A stretch of DNA of 64,000 nt from Sporomusa termitida (GTDB lineage: Bacteria > Bacillota > Negativicutes > Sporomusales > Sporomusaceae): the NCBI RefSeq assembly GCF_007641255.1, contig NZ_CP036259.1, positions 248,001-312,000 of the forward strand, read 5' to 3'. Below, one piece after another: positions 8,770-16,250 of the stretch. The notes beneath the pieces are model-generated. The model was not told the origin of the DNA. It worked only from the letters and a program-made list of their open reading frames with translations, and ran no database searches. A program made the position numbers and the translations under genes. Numbering within the stretch: the stretch's first letter is position 1; every line of letters begins with the position of its first letter.

Positions 8770-10803
8770 ATGAAAATAAAAAAGATTCAATCACGCCTAT
8801 TGCTGGTATTGCTGCCACTTGTGGTAGTAGCCCTAAGTGTATTAGCCGGAGTTAGTTATTATCTTTCCAACAAATCACTGTCAGCAAGCATTGATGAAAC
8901 TGCTATGTCAATGGGAACTGACTATGCCCGGCGGGTGCAGGCCGACATGAGCCTCCTGATTTCCCAGCTGGAGGGTCTGGCCAGTGTTCAGCAGGTGAGT
9001 GCCGGGACTGATAAGACTCAGATTGGGCAGGTGCTGGCAGAATTCCAAACACGGATTAAGAGTTTTGATGCCGTTATTTTTATCTTACCCGATGGCGCCG
9101 GTATTTCCGGTACCGGCGATGCGGCTACCTATGGTGAACGCGACTATTTTAAAAAGGTATTGGCAACAAAGGCAGCGGTCGTCTCCGATCCTTTGGTATC
9201 CAAGGCAACCGGGAAGCTGGCGGTCGTTCTGGCGGTACCGGTTACACAGGAAGGCCGTCTGACCGGGGTGCTTGTCGGCACATTTTCCATGGCAAGGCTG
9301 ACAGACATGATTAAAGACCTGCAGTTTCTGGATACCGGTTATGGTCAGCTTAGTGATGATTCGGGTATCATTATTGCCCATCCCAAACGGCCTGAACTTG
9401 CCGGTAAACTGAATATCGCAGAGAAGAAGGTGAATCCCGAGCTTAAATTGCAGCAACCCGAACTTGATGATCGTCTGATTAATTTGTTTAAGGAGGCAGT
9501 TCAGTCAGGGCAGCAGGCCCGGGGGGTATATCGCTTTAATGATAATGTGGAGAGGATCAGTGTCTCCACACCGGTCGAGCTGCCTGGCGGTAAACGCTGG
9601 GTAATGATGGTGGCAGCACCGCAAGCCGAGGCTACCAGGCCAACCGATGCTCTGGCGAGGACTATGCTGATTATTGCTGTTTTATGTATAGTTATTGCTA
9701 CCGCCGGTATTATTATAATTGCCAGATATATTGCCAAACCTATTTCCCTGATTCGAGATGAATGCCTGCTGCTGGCGCAGGGGGATTTACGGGAGCGGGA
9801 GGCTAAAATTTTTTCTGAAGATGAGATTGGTCAATTGGCCAAAGGCTTCAGGGAGATGCGGGAAAACCTGCGTACGCTTGTCGTCAGGGTCCACTCTCAG
9901 TCTGAGCAGGTAGCCGCTTCCAGTGAAGAGCTGACGGCCAGTGCCGACCAATCGGCACTGGCTGCCACTCAAGTCGCGGTCGCCATCACGGCTGTGGCAG
10001 CCGGGGCGGGAGACCAACTGGCGGCAGCAAATGAAACGGCAGCAGTGGTTGAAGCAATGTCCGCCAGCATTCAGCAGGTGGCGGCAACCGCCAATGGGGT
10101 AGCCGGCCAATCCTCACAGGCAGCCGGTAAAGCCAATGAAGGCAAGGCTGCGGTCGATAAAGCGGTGTATCAAATGACGCAAATCGAAGAGACTGTCAAT
10201 AATTCAGCCCAGGTAGTGAGTGAGCTGGGGGAACGGTCACGCGAGATTGGCCAGATTGTTGCTACTATTTCCGGTATTGCCGGCCAGACCAATTTGTTGG
10301 CTCTTAATGCGGCTATTGAGGCGGCCCGGGCCGGTGAGCAGGGACGGGGCTTTGCCGTTGTGGCTGAAGAGGTACGCAAGCTGGCCGAGCAGTCCCAGGC
10401 CGCTACGGAGCAAATTGCCGCCTTGATTGGCGGCATTCAGGGGGACACCGGGAAAGCGGTACAGGCGATGGATGCCGGTACCCGCGAAGTCAAACTGGGA
10501 GCAGCGGTGGTCAATGCTGCCGGCCAGGCTTTTCAGGAAATCGTGGTGCTCGTAACCCAGGTATCCGAGCAGGTAACAGAAATATCCACCGCGATTGAGC
10601 AGATGAAACTTGGCAGCCAGCAGATTGTCGGCTCGGTAAAGCGGATTGACAACCTGAGCAAAACCGCCGCCGGAGAAGCTCAGGTTGTGTCGGCGGCCAC
10701 CGAGGAGCAGTCGGCAACGATGGAGGAAATCGCCGCTGCCAGTCAAAGCCTTGCCCACCTGGCAACAGACCTGCAGGAAGCTGTGAGAAAGTTCCTTGTG
10801 TAA
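8770..10803 (+). CDS. Methyl-accepting chemotaxis protein with Cache sensor domain
   Basis: 677 residues. A first transmembrane helix ([18 protein letters not shown], residues 10-28), an extracytoplasmic double-Cache domain to about 285 ([34 protein letters not shown]), a second helix ([19 protein letters not shown]), a HAMP domain, and a signalling domain with the conserved tip [22 protein letters not shown] and the [19 protein letters not shown] hairpin. It should sense a small external ligand and control CheA. The leader carries a cyclic-di-GMP riboswitch, so amounts of this receptor should follow the second messenger that sets motile versus sessile life. Confidence 0.93.
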   Translation: MKIKKIQSRLLLVLLPLVVVALSVLAGVSYYLSNKSLSASIDETAMSMGTDYARRVQADMSLLISQLEGLASVQQVSAGTDKTQIGQVLAEFQTRIKSFDAVIFILPDGAGISGTGDAATYGERDYFKKVLATKAAVVSDPLVSKATGKLAVVLAVPVTQEGRLTGVLVGTFSMARLTDMIKDLQFLDTGYGQLSDDSGIIIAHPKRPELAGKLNIAEKKVNPELKLQQPELDDRLINLFKEAVQSGQQARGVYRFNDNVERISVSTPVELPGGKRWVMMVAAPQAEATRPTDALARTMLIIAVLCIVIATAGIIIIARYIAKPISLIRDECLLLAQGDLREREAKIFSEDEIGQLAKGFREMRENLRTLVVRVHSQSEQVAASSEELTASADQSALAATQVAVAITAVAAGAGDQLAAANETAAVVEAMSASIQQVAATANGVAGQSSQAAGKANEGKAAVDKAVYQMTQIEETVNNSAQVVSELGERSREIGQIVATISGIAGQTNLLALNAAIEAARAGEQGRGFAVVAEEVRKLAEQSQAATEQIAALIGGIQGDTGKAVQAMDAGTREVKLGAAVVNAAGQAFQEIVVLVTQVSEQVTEISTAIEQMKLGSQQIVGSVKRIDNLSKTAAGEAQVVSAATEEQSATMEEIAAASQSLAHLATDLQEAVRKFLV

Positions 10804-10842
10804 CATATGCCTGCTCTGCCAGCCTGCAGTGTCCTGAAAAAT

Positions 10843-10872
10843 TTGACAGGGTGTAATCCACTCTGCTAAAAT
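10843..10872 (+). promoter_or_regulatory. SigA-type promoter before the SGNH hydrolase gene
   Basis: TTGACA at 10843-10848 and TAAAAT at 10867-10872 are separated by 18 bases, about 80 bases before the start of the next gene. No terminator was recognised between the chemoreceptor stop and this site. Confidence 0.5.
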
Positions 10873-10950
10873 GTACCTGATTATGATAAGGTTATTATAA
10901 TTTGTGCTGTACAGATGGATGCCGAAATATATGTGAGGCAGGTACTTCCA

Positions 10951-12282
10951 ATGACACTTTTTAAAAGTAATCGACGGTTACGTCACAATAATACCTGGTG
11001 GGTGCACAGGGGGGCTTTTCTCCTAAAAACTGCCGGTATTATAGTCTGTCTGGTGCTAGTGACTCCTTGCCTGCAGTCAGCGCTCTCCGAGCCCAGCACC
11101 TCTGAAGCCCATGCCGGCGAGCTTGCAGGCGGGAAAATTCGTCTGGTGTGGGAGCCGATTCCGGATGCAGTAGCCTACCAAATTGTGTTTAGCAACGAAC
11201 AGGGCGGGATGAGTGAGGCGGCCAATCTTACTGACGGTATTGTGCGTAAGGAAATATATACTCCCGGTGTTGAACTGGATATAGCCCTCTTGCCTAAGGG
11301 AGAAACAATTTGGTGGCAAGTCCGGGCTCTAAATCTAGACCGGGAACCGGTTTCCGGGTTTACTGCCTTGCAGGAATTAACAGCCGGAGAGATTGACCCG
11401 GCTGCACCCTATATTACCGCCCATTTGGCGGCTTTGCCCAGACTGCCTTTATATCCCGTTTATGCCTGGATTCCGGTGTTGGGGGCAGAGGCCTATGAAG
11501 TTCAGATTTTTTCCGGGCCAATCCAGTCCGGCACCCTCAAACAGCGTTATGTGATAAACGGGGCGTCGTCCTTTGACTATTATGATACTGACGCGTTTAC
11601 CGTCGCCGGAGACTACTGGTGGCGGGTTATAGCTCTGGACGCGAAGGGACAGCCTGTGGGAGCATGGTCAGAGGCCCAGCCTTTTACGGTACAACGGGAG
11701 GGGAATAATGTGGCTGCACTGGGTGACAGTGTTACCCATGGCGGCGGCGCGATTTCCAATCCCCCCAGTGATCCGGTTTATGACTGGACAAGCTATGTTG
11801 ATATGCCTGTTAAAAATTTAGGCCGGAGCGGGGATACAACCAGTACTATTTTGGCCCGGTTTGATGAAGATGTATTGCCTTTCCGGCCGACAATACTTGT
11901 TATTATGGGCGGGATTAATGATATTCGCGGTGGAACACCGGCGGCAGAAGTGATTAACAATCTAAGCCAAATCGGGGAAAAGTGCCGGGAGAATAAAATC
12001 ACGCCCGTGTTCCTGACACTCACCCCCGTAAACCCGGCCCTGATAAAACGCGCTTTTAATGAGGATACCAGTGAGACCTGGCAGGAAGAGTGGCATAAAG
12101 TAAATGAATGGGTCAGGGGCCAAGCCCACTATGTGGATATTGCGCCACTGTTCACAACCGCTGAAGGGGTTATGCCCGGCCACTATGCAACTGACGGATT
12201 GCATCCGGACAGCCAGGGGAAGGCACTCATCGGCCAGGCTGTTGACCAATGGCTGAGAGCAACCTTTGGCGACAGCTATTAA
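10951..12282 (+). CDS. Exported SGNH/GDSL hydrolase with fibronectin-type domains
   Basis: 443 residues from ATG 10951 (GAGGCAGG 8 bases upstream); an in-frame ATG at 10915 is the alternative. A signal-anchor (TAGIIVCLVLVTPCL) is followed by two fibronectin III-like units (RLVWEPIPDAVAYQIVF ... WWQVRALN; YAWIPVLGAEAYEVQI ... WWRVIALD) and then the hydrolase domain with block I GDSVT (about residue 258), block III GGINDI and block V DGLHP. The Ser, Asn, Asp and His of the family are all present. Such enzymes remove acyl or acetyl groups from polysaccharides or lipids outside the cell; the substrate is unknown. A long terminator follows. Confidence 0.85.
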   Translation: MTLFKSNRRLRHNNTWWVHRGAFLLKTAGIIVCLVLVTPCLQSALSEPSTSEAHAGELAGGKIRLVWEPIPDAVAYQIVFSNEQGGMSEAANLTDGIVRKEIYTPGVELDIALLPKGETIWWQVRALNLDREPVSGFTALQELTAGEIDPAAPYITAHLAALPRLPLYPVYAWIPVLGAEAYEVQIFSGPIQSGTLKQRYVINGASSFDYYDTDAFTVAGDYWWRVIALDAKGQPVGAWSEAQPFTVQREGNNVAALGDSVTHGGGAISNPPSDPVYDWTSYVDMPVKNLGRSGDTTSTILARFDEDVLPFRPTILVIMGGINDIRGGTPAAEVINNLSQIGEKCRENKITPVFLTLTPVNPALIKRAFNEDTSETWQEEWHKVNEWVRGQAHYVDIAPLFTTAEGVMPGHYATDGLHPDSQGKALIGQAVDQWLRATFGDSY

Positions 12283-12283
12283 T

Positions 12284-12345
12284 AAATGCAAAACAGCCCT
12301 CTACTTGACAGGGAGCATATCAAGTGGGGGCTGTTTTGCATTTGT
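12284..12345 (+). terminator. Rho-independent terminator
   Basis: A long hairpin begins 2 bases after the SGNH hydrolase stop: AAATGCAAAACAGCCC pairs with GGGCTGTTTTGCATTT across a loop that itself closes with ACTTGA/TCAAGT, followed by TGTTTTC. The A-rich left arm makes it possibly active in both directions. Confidence 0.8.
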
Positions 12346-12353
12346 TTTCGCAT

Positions 12354-12397
12354 ACTATCTATTTTAGTTATACTGAATATCTAAACTATCTATTTTA
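12354..12397 (+). repeat. Two direct repeats upstream of lrgAB, likely operator
   Basis: ACTATCTATTTTA occurs at 12354-12366 and again at 12385-12397, a period of 31 bases (about three helix turns); similarity extends to STTATA on the right of each. They lie ~145 bases before the LrgA-like gene. Same-face direct repeats suggest a site for a dimeric regulator, but the regulator is not identified. Confidence 0.4.
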
Positions 12398-12541
12398 CTT
12401 ATAGTTTGTCTGTAGGTAAAATAATATTCAACTACTTTAGCTTCTGATAAAGAAACACGGCTTGCGCCGAGCCTTAGCGAAAGCGGATGCCGATGTTGCC
12501 AAAGTTATACTTTCTTACAGGGCAAGAAAGGTGGGCATAAG

Positions 12542-12901
12542 ATGGCACTAAAATTAAAAGCGATAACCTGGCAATTGTGTGTACTGTCGTTAATTTCATT
12601 TACGGGGGATAGCATCGTTCAGTGGTTTCACCTGCCGCTGCCGGGCAGTGTTTTAGGTATAGCCATTTTATTTGCTTTATTAAGCCTGGGGATTGTCAAG
12701 GCAGCGCAATTGCAAATGGTCACCGGTTTTTTACTTAAGCATATGGCGTTCTTTTTTATACCCATTACCGTAGGCCTGATGAACTACTGGGATTTCTTTT
12801 GCGTTAATGGAATCGGATTGTTTGGATCAATGGCAGTGAGCTTGCTGATTGCATTTCTGGTTTTTAGGATAACCGGGCCAAAAGAGAAAAAGGGAGAATA
12901 A
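12542..12901 (+). CDS. LrgA/CidA-family holin-like membrane protein
   Basis: 119 residues with four hydrophobic helices and the family signatures TGDSIVQWFHLPLPGSVLGIAILF and HMAFFFIPITVGLMNYWDFF. CidA/LrgA proteins form holin-like pores and with LrgB affect murein hydrolase activity and pyruvate or overflow-metabolite transport. Length is normal. It is followed after 5 bases by the LrgB-like gene, the usual pair. Whether it acts as LrgA or CidA cannot be told from the sequence. Confidence 0.88.
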   Translation: MALKLKAITWQLCVLSLISFTGDSIVQWFHLPLPGSVLGIAILFALLSLGIVKAAQLQMVTGFLLKHMAFFFIPITVGLMNYWDFFCVNGIGLFGSMAVSLLIAFLVFRITGPKEKKGE

Positions 12902-12906
12902 AGAAG

Positions 12907-13599
12907 ATGGACTATATAACTACATTGTTACTGATTATACTGACTTTCGCGGCCTATTTGTTCAGCCGTTTTCTGTTTATGCGCTACCAAAACCCCTTGC
13001 TGAATGTAGTTATTATAAGCTCGGCATTCATTGTGGCCGTTCTGTTTACCCTGCATTTGCCTTATGCGGCTTACCGGCCGGGGAAGGAGATTATGACAAT
13101 TCTACTGGGGCCGGCCACGGTTGCTTTGGCAGTGCCGTTATACAACAACCGGGCTGTTTTGCAGAAAAATCTTGTGACAGTGGTTGTGGGCGTTTGCCTG
13201 GCTTCCCTGTTGACTTCGCTGACGGCAATGGGTATTACCCGGCTGCTGGGGATGCCAAAGGATATCGTTGTTGCGATTGGTTCCAAGTCAGTTACCGCTC
13301 CCATTGCCGCCCAGGTGGCAGCGGTTAATGGCGGCGATCCGGAGATGGCGATCGCCTTTGTGGTCGTGACCGGCGCGTTAGGAGCCATTGCCGGACCAAC
13401 GCTGTTAACATTATTGAAAATTACCAATCCAATCATTCGTGGCCTGGCCATGGGTACGACTGCCCACGGACAAGGGACTGCAACTGCTCTGATGGAGGGT
13501 GAACAGCAGGGAATGATGGCCGGCATCGGTATGACCTTGTCGGCGATAATCACATCAGCCTTGTTACCAATATTGATTTCCATATTGTGGCATAGCTGA
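12907..13599 (+). CDS. lrgB: LrgB-family membrane protein
   Basis: 230 residues, about eight transmembrane helices, with the LrgB signatures ILLGPATVALAVPLYNN, PKDIVVAIGSKSVTAPIA and the C-terminal RGLAMGTTAHGQGTATALMEGE. Normal length. It follows the LrgA-like gene by 5 bases and should be made from the same transcript. The pair functions in the cytoplasmic membrane in controlled autolysis or in pyruvate uptake in other Firmicutes. Confidence 0.9.
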   Translation: MDYITTLLLIILTFAAYLFSRFLFMRYQNPLLNVVIISSAFIVAVLFTLHLPYAAYRPGKEIMTILLGPATVALAVPLYNNRAVLQKNLVTVVVGVCLASLLTSLTAMGITRLLGMPKDIVVAIGSKSVTAPIAAQVAAVNGGDPEMAIAFVVVTGALGAIAGPTLLTLLKITNPIIRGLAMGTTAHGQGTATALMEGEQQGMMAGIGMTLSAIITSALLPILISILWHS

Positions 13600-13673
13600 C
13601 AAAAAACATCAAAAAAATTGACACTGATGATATATACTAGCAATAGAAGCGAAAACATAACGGAGTGTGATGG

Positions 13674-13769
13674 ATGCCTATGATGTGGATTTTATGTTTG
13701 CTTAACTTATCGGTAATTATTTATGTACTCAGTATTATTGCCAAACTGAAAGCCAGGGAGGAAGGTTAA
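13674..13769 (+). CDS. Small single-span membrane protein (31 residues)
   Basis: ATG 13674, preceded by CGGAG at 13661-13665, opens 31 codons ending at TAA 13767-13769. The product has one transmembrane helix (WILCLLNLSVIIYVLSII) followed by a short charged tail KLKAREEG, the layout of small membrane subunits. An intrinsic terminator starts 7 bases after the stop, which supports a real gene. No function can be named; it may act with the LrgAB pair upstream. Confidence 0.55.
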   Translation: MPMMWILCLLNLSVIIYVLSIIAKLKAREEG

Positions 13770-13775
13770 TACCGC

Positions 13776-13824
13776 AAATCCGTTTTACTGTGTTATGTGT
13801 AATAGCCAGTAAAACGGATTTTTG
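13776..13824 (+). terminator. Rho-independent terminator
   Basis: AAATCCGTTTTACTG (13776-13790) pairs with CAGTAAAACGGATTT (13807-13821), followed by TT. It closes the lrgAB and small-protein unit. From here to 14073 I see no credible gene; TTGTCG/CGACAA arms occur near 13964-13993. Confidence 0.8.
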
Positions 13825-14073
13825 CTTAGGGGCGATAGTGTGGCTGTGTTGGGGTATTGGCAAAATTCAGCGGCTGTGTGTCAGTGAGGCGGCTGGTGTC
13901 TTGGCAATCCACTCCCGTTATTTGCCTTTTAGTAAACCTGCTACAAAAAGCGCATTATATTATTGTCGTAGAATTATTTCGATATATGCGACAAAATCAT
14001 TTATCAAAAAAAGTTCTGAACCAGCAAAGTTGGCGCTTTTCTGAGAGAATGCCAAGAATGGTGCGAATATAGT

Positions 14074-14103
14074 TTGCAAGAAAAGAGTTGTATAATCTAT
14101 AAT
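14074..14103 (+). promoter_or_regulatory. SigA-type promoter of the diguanylate cyclase gene
   Basis: TTGCAA at 14074-14079 and TATAAT at 14098-14103, spacing 18, about 32 bases before the chosen start codon. A second TATAAT lies at 14091 but has no partner at a normal distance. Confidence 0.45.
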
Positions 14104-14134
14104 ACTGTTAAGTGTTAAGATGAGGAAAGTTGCT

Positions 14135-15934
14135 ATGAGAGGAAGTCATGCTATGGAGTTCCCGGAGTTGGTTGATATCGCGAAATTACAGCAATTGCTT
14201 GATTCTATGTATGCTGTAACCGGAATACCTTCGGCAATTTTGGATAATCATTCTGTGGTTTTAATTGCCAGTGGCTGGCAGGATATATGCCAGAAATTCC
14301 ACCGTGTTTTTCCTGAGACCGCGGCAAGATGCCATGATAGTGATCAGCGGATATACCAGCAGCTGCTGGCCGGGCAGTTTGCCGGCTACCGGTGTGAAAA
14401 TGGCCTGATCGACTATGCCTGCCCGATTATCATTGAAGGCAGGCATTTAGCATCGCTTTTTGTCGGCCAGTTCTTCATGGAAAAGCCGGATGAAGAATTT
14501 TTCCGGAATCAGGCCCGGAGGTTTGGTTTTAAAGAGGACGAATATCTGGCCGCTTTGCACAAGGTACCGGTAATACCCCAAGAAAGCGTAGCCAGTATTA
14601 TAGAATTTTTTTCGCAGCTCGCGTCAATAATTACTCATCTTTGTTATCAGGTGCTGCGCTCTAAAACCGCAATGAACTTTAAAGATACCTTGATGGAGGC
14701 TATCCCCAACCCGATTTTTTATAAAGATCAAAATGGCCGCTATCTTGGCTGTAATAAAGCCTTTACTGACTTAACCGGGTTGTCTAAGGCCGAGATTGTG
14801 GGCAAAACTGCAAGCGAAATTTTACCAATGTGTTACTCGGCGGAGGAGCAGGTACCGGAACCGGAACCGGAACCTGGCCGCCGGCCTCACACCTGTGAAT
14901 GTGTGGTCCTCGATGCGGCCGGCGCGGTACGGAATGTTATTTTTAATAATGCCGTGTTTACTACTGGAGACGGGTCAAAGGGGTTAGTAGGCAGCATACT
15001 GGATATCACGGCCCATAAACAAATGGAGGCTAAACTTAAAGAAAGTGAAGAAAACTATCTTTTATTGTTCAAACATATGATAAATGGCTTTTTGTTTCTT
15101 CAGGCCACCCCCGGACTGGACGGCGCCTTGCCGGATTTTGTTATTCTTGATGTAAACGAAGGTTATGCCGAGATTATTGGCCAACCGAAAGCAGAAATCC
15201 TTGATCACAAGATAACTGATGTTTTACCATTTACTACCGCCGAGAATCCGGAATGGCTGTTCATTTTACACAGGGTTTTGCAGCACGGTGAGGCGACGTT
15301 GCTGGAACATTATTCAAAACAGTGTTTAAAGTGGCTGCGCCTCTCGATTTATAGCCCGAAACAGGGATATTTGGCCATTGTAGTATCTGATATAACCGGA
15401 CAAAAGCGGAGTGAGGAGCAGGTCCAGCAGTATGCGTATCATGATCATCTGACAGGACTGCCTAACCGGCGTCTGTTGGATGACAGACTGTCGATTGCTA
15501 TTGCCCGGGCGAAAAGGTCAGCTGAACAGATTGCCGTAATTTTTTTAGATCTGGATAATTTTAAGCCTGTTAACGATACCTACGGCCATGATGCAGGGGA
15601 TGAGCTGCTTCAGCAACTGGCTAACCGGATCGTGAGTAATGTCCGGGAAGGAGATACGGTCTCACGGGTCGGCGGGGACGAGTTTGTTATTATTCTCCCT
15701 CAGATTAGAACAAAAGCAGAAGTTGAGCAGCTGGCCCTAAGACTGCTAGTCGTCTGCAGACAACCGTTTATGATCAGGAATCATGAAGTATTCGTCTCCG
15801 CGAGTATTGGAGTCAGTATGTTCCCTGATGACGGCATGGATATTGCTGATCTCATCAGGAGTGCTGACATTGCGATGTATCACTCGAAAAGAAATGGCCG
15901 GAATCAGGTCTGTTTCGTTCATGGCTGTTTGTAA
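14135..15934 (+). CDS. PocR-PAS-PAS-GGDEF diguanylate cyclase
   Basis: About 599 residues. The N-terminal 170 form a PocR ligand-binding domain (GIPSAILDNHSVVLIASGWQ, CHDSDQ, YRCENGLIDYACPI, LFVGQFF). Two PAS domains follow (IPNPIFYKDQNGRYLGCNKAF; LDVNEGYAEIIG), then a GGDEF domain with DHLTGLPNRRLLDDRL, DLDNFKPVNDTYGHDAGDELL and an intact GGDEF. An RxxD inhibitory site (REGD) lies five residues before GGDEF, so product feedback is expected. The enzyme should make cyclic di-GMP in answer to a ligand. Met 14135 is preferred because AGGAAAG lies 5 bases before it; Met 14120 is in frame. With the HD-GYP protein and riboswitch upstream it completes a local cyclic-di-GMP set. Confidence 0.9.
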   Translation: MRGSHAMEFPELVDIAKLQQLLDSMYAVTGIPSAILDNHSVVLIASGWQDICQKFHRVFPETAARCHDSDQRIYQQLLAGQFAGYRCENGLIDYACPIIIEGRHLASLFVGQFFMEKPDEEFFRNQARRFGFKEDEYLAALHKVPVIPQESVASIIEFFSQLASIITHLCYQVLRSKTAMNFKDTLMEAIPNPIFYKDQNGRYLGCNKAFTDLTGLSKAEIVGKTASEILPMCYSAEEQVPEPEPEPGRRPHTCECVVLDAAGAVRNVIFNNAVFTTGDGSKGLVGSILDITAHKQMEAKLKESEENYLLLFKHMINGFLFLQATPGLDGALPDFVILDVNEGYAEIIGQPKAEILDHKITDVLPFTTAENPEWLFILHRVLQHGEATLLEHYSKQCLKWLRLSIYSPKQGYLAIVVSDITGQKRSEEQVQQYAYHDHLTGLPNRRLLDDRLSIAIARAKRSAEQIAVIFLDLDNFKPVNDTYGHDAGDELLQQLANRIVSNVREGDTVSRVGGDEFVIILPQIRTKAEVEQLALRLLVVCRQPFMIRNHEVFVSASIGVSMFPDDGMDIADLIRSADIAMYHSKRNGRNQVCFVHGCL

Positions 15935-16048
15935 GCCCGCGGGGTGTCAAGTGGATCACTGTGATGTAAAACATCACCAAGCTGCCCTGAGCTTTACTGG
16001 CGATAAAATGGTACCCCGCTTGTCCCTTAGGGAAAAATCTGAACAAAA

Positions 16049-16086
16049 CACGATTGAACTGCCCTGGCGGTCAATCGTGCTTTTTC
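16049..16086 (+). terminator. Rho-independent terminator
   Basis: CACGATTGA (16049-16057) pairs with TCAATCGTG (16071-16079), followed by CTTTTT. It lies 115 bases after the diguanylate cyclase gene. Confidence 0.75.
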
Positions 16087-16169
16087 TAACCTTTTTCCTC
16101 AATTTACACGCTGCACCCGGAAAGACTGTATGAATGGCTGGCCAGCATGGAATTATATGAGGAGGACAT

Positions 16170-16250
16170 ATGGGAATGTTAGAAGGAGGTATATACCCTG
16201 GCACATATTCGCAAAATGCTCGTACGTACCTTCATTGCCAATTCCTTTAA
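16170..16250 (+). CDS. Possible short upstream ORF overlapping the ABC permease start
   Basis: ATG 16170 follows GAGGAGGAC closely and opens 26 codons (MGMLEGGIYPGTYS...) ending at TAA 16248-16250, inside the permease gene in a different frame. The ribosome site of the permease (AGAAGGAGGT, 16181-16190) lies within it, so its translation could couple to or block permease translation. There is no homology evidence and it could be chance. Confidence 0.25.
   Translation: MGMLEGGIYPGTYSQNARTYLHCQFL

Noticed and set aside
13790-14072. Overlapping ORFs of 71-84 codons between the small membrane protein and the cyclase
   Set aside because: No ribosome site, no protein-like composition, and the start of one lies inside a terminator.
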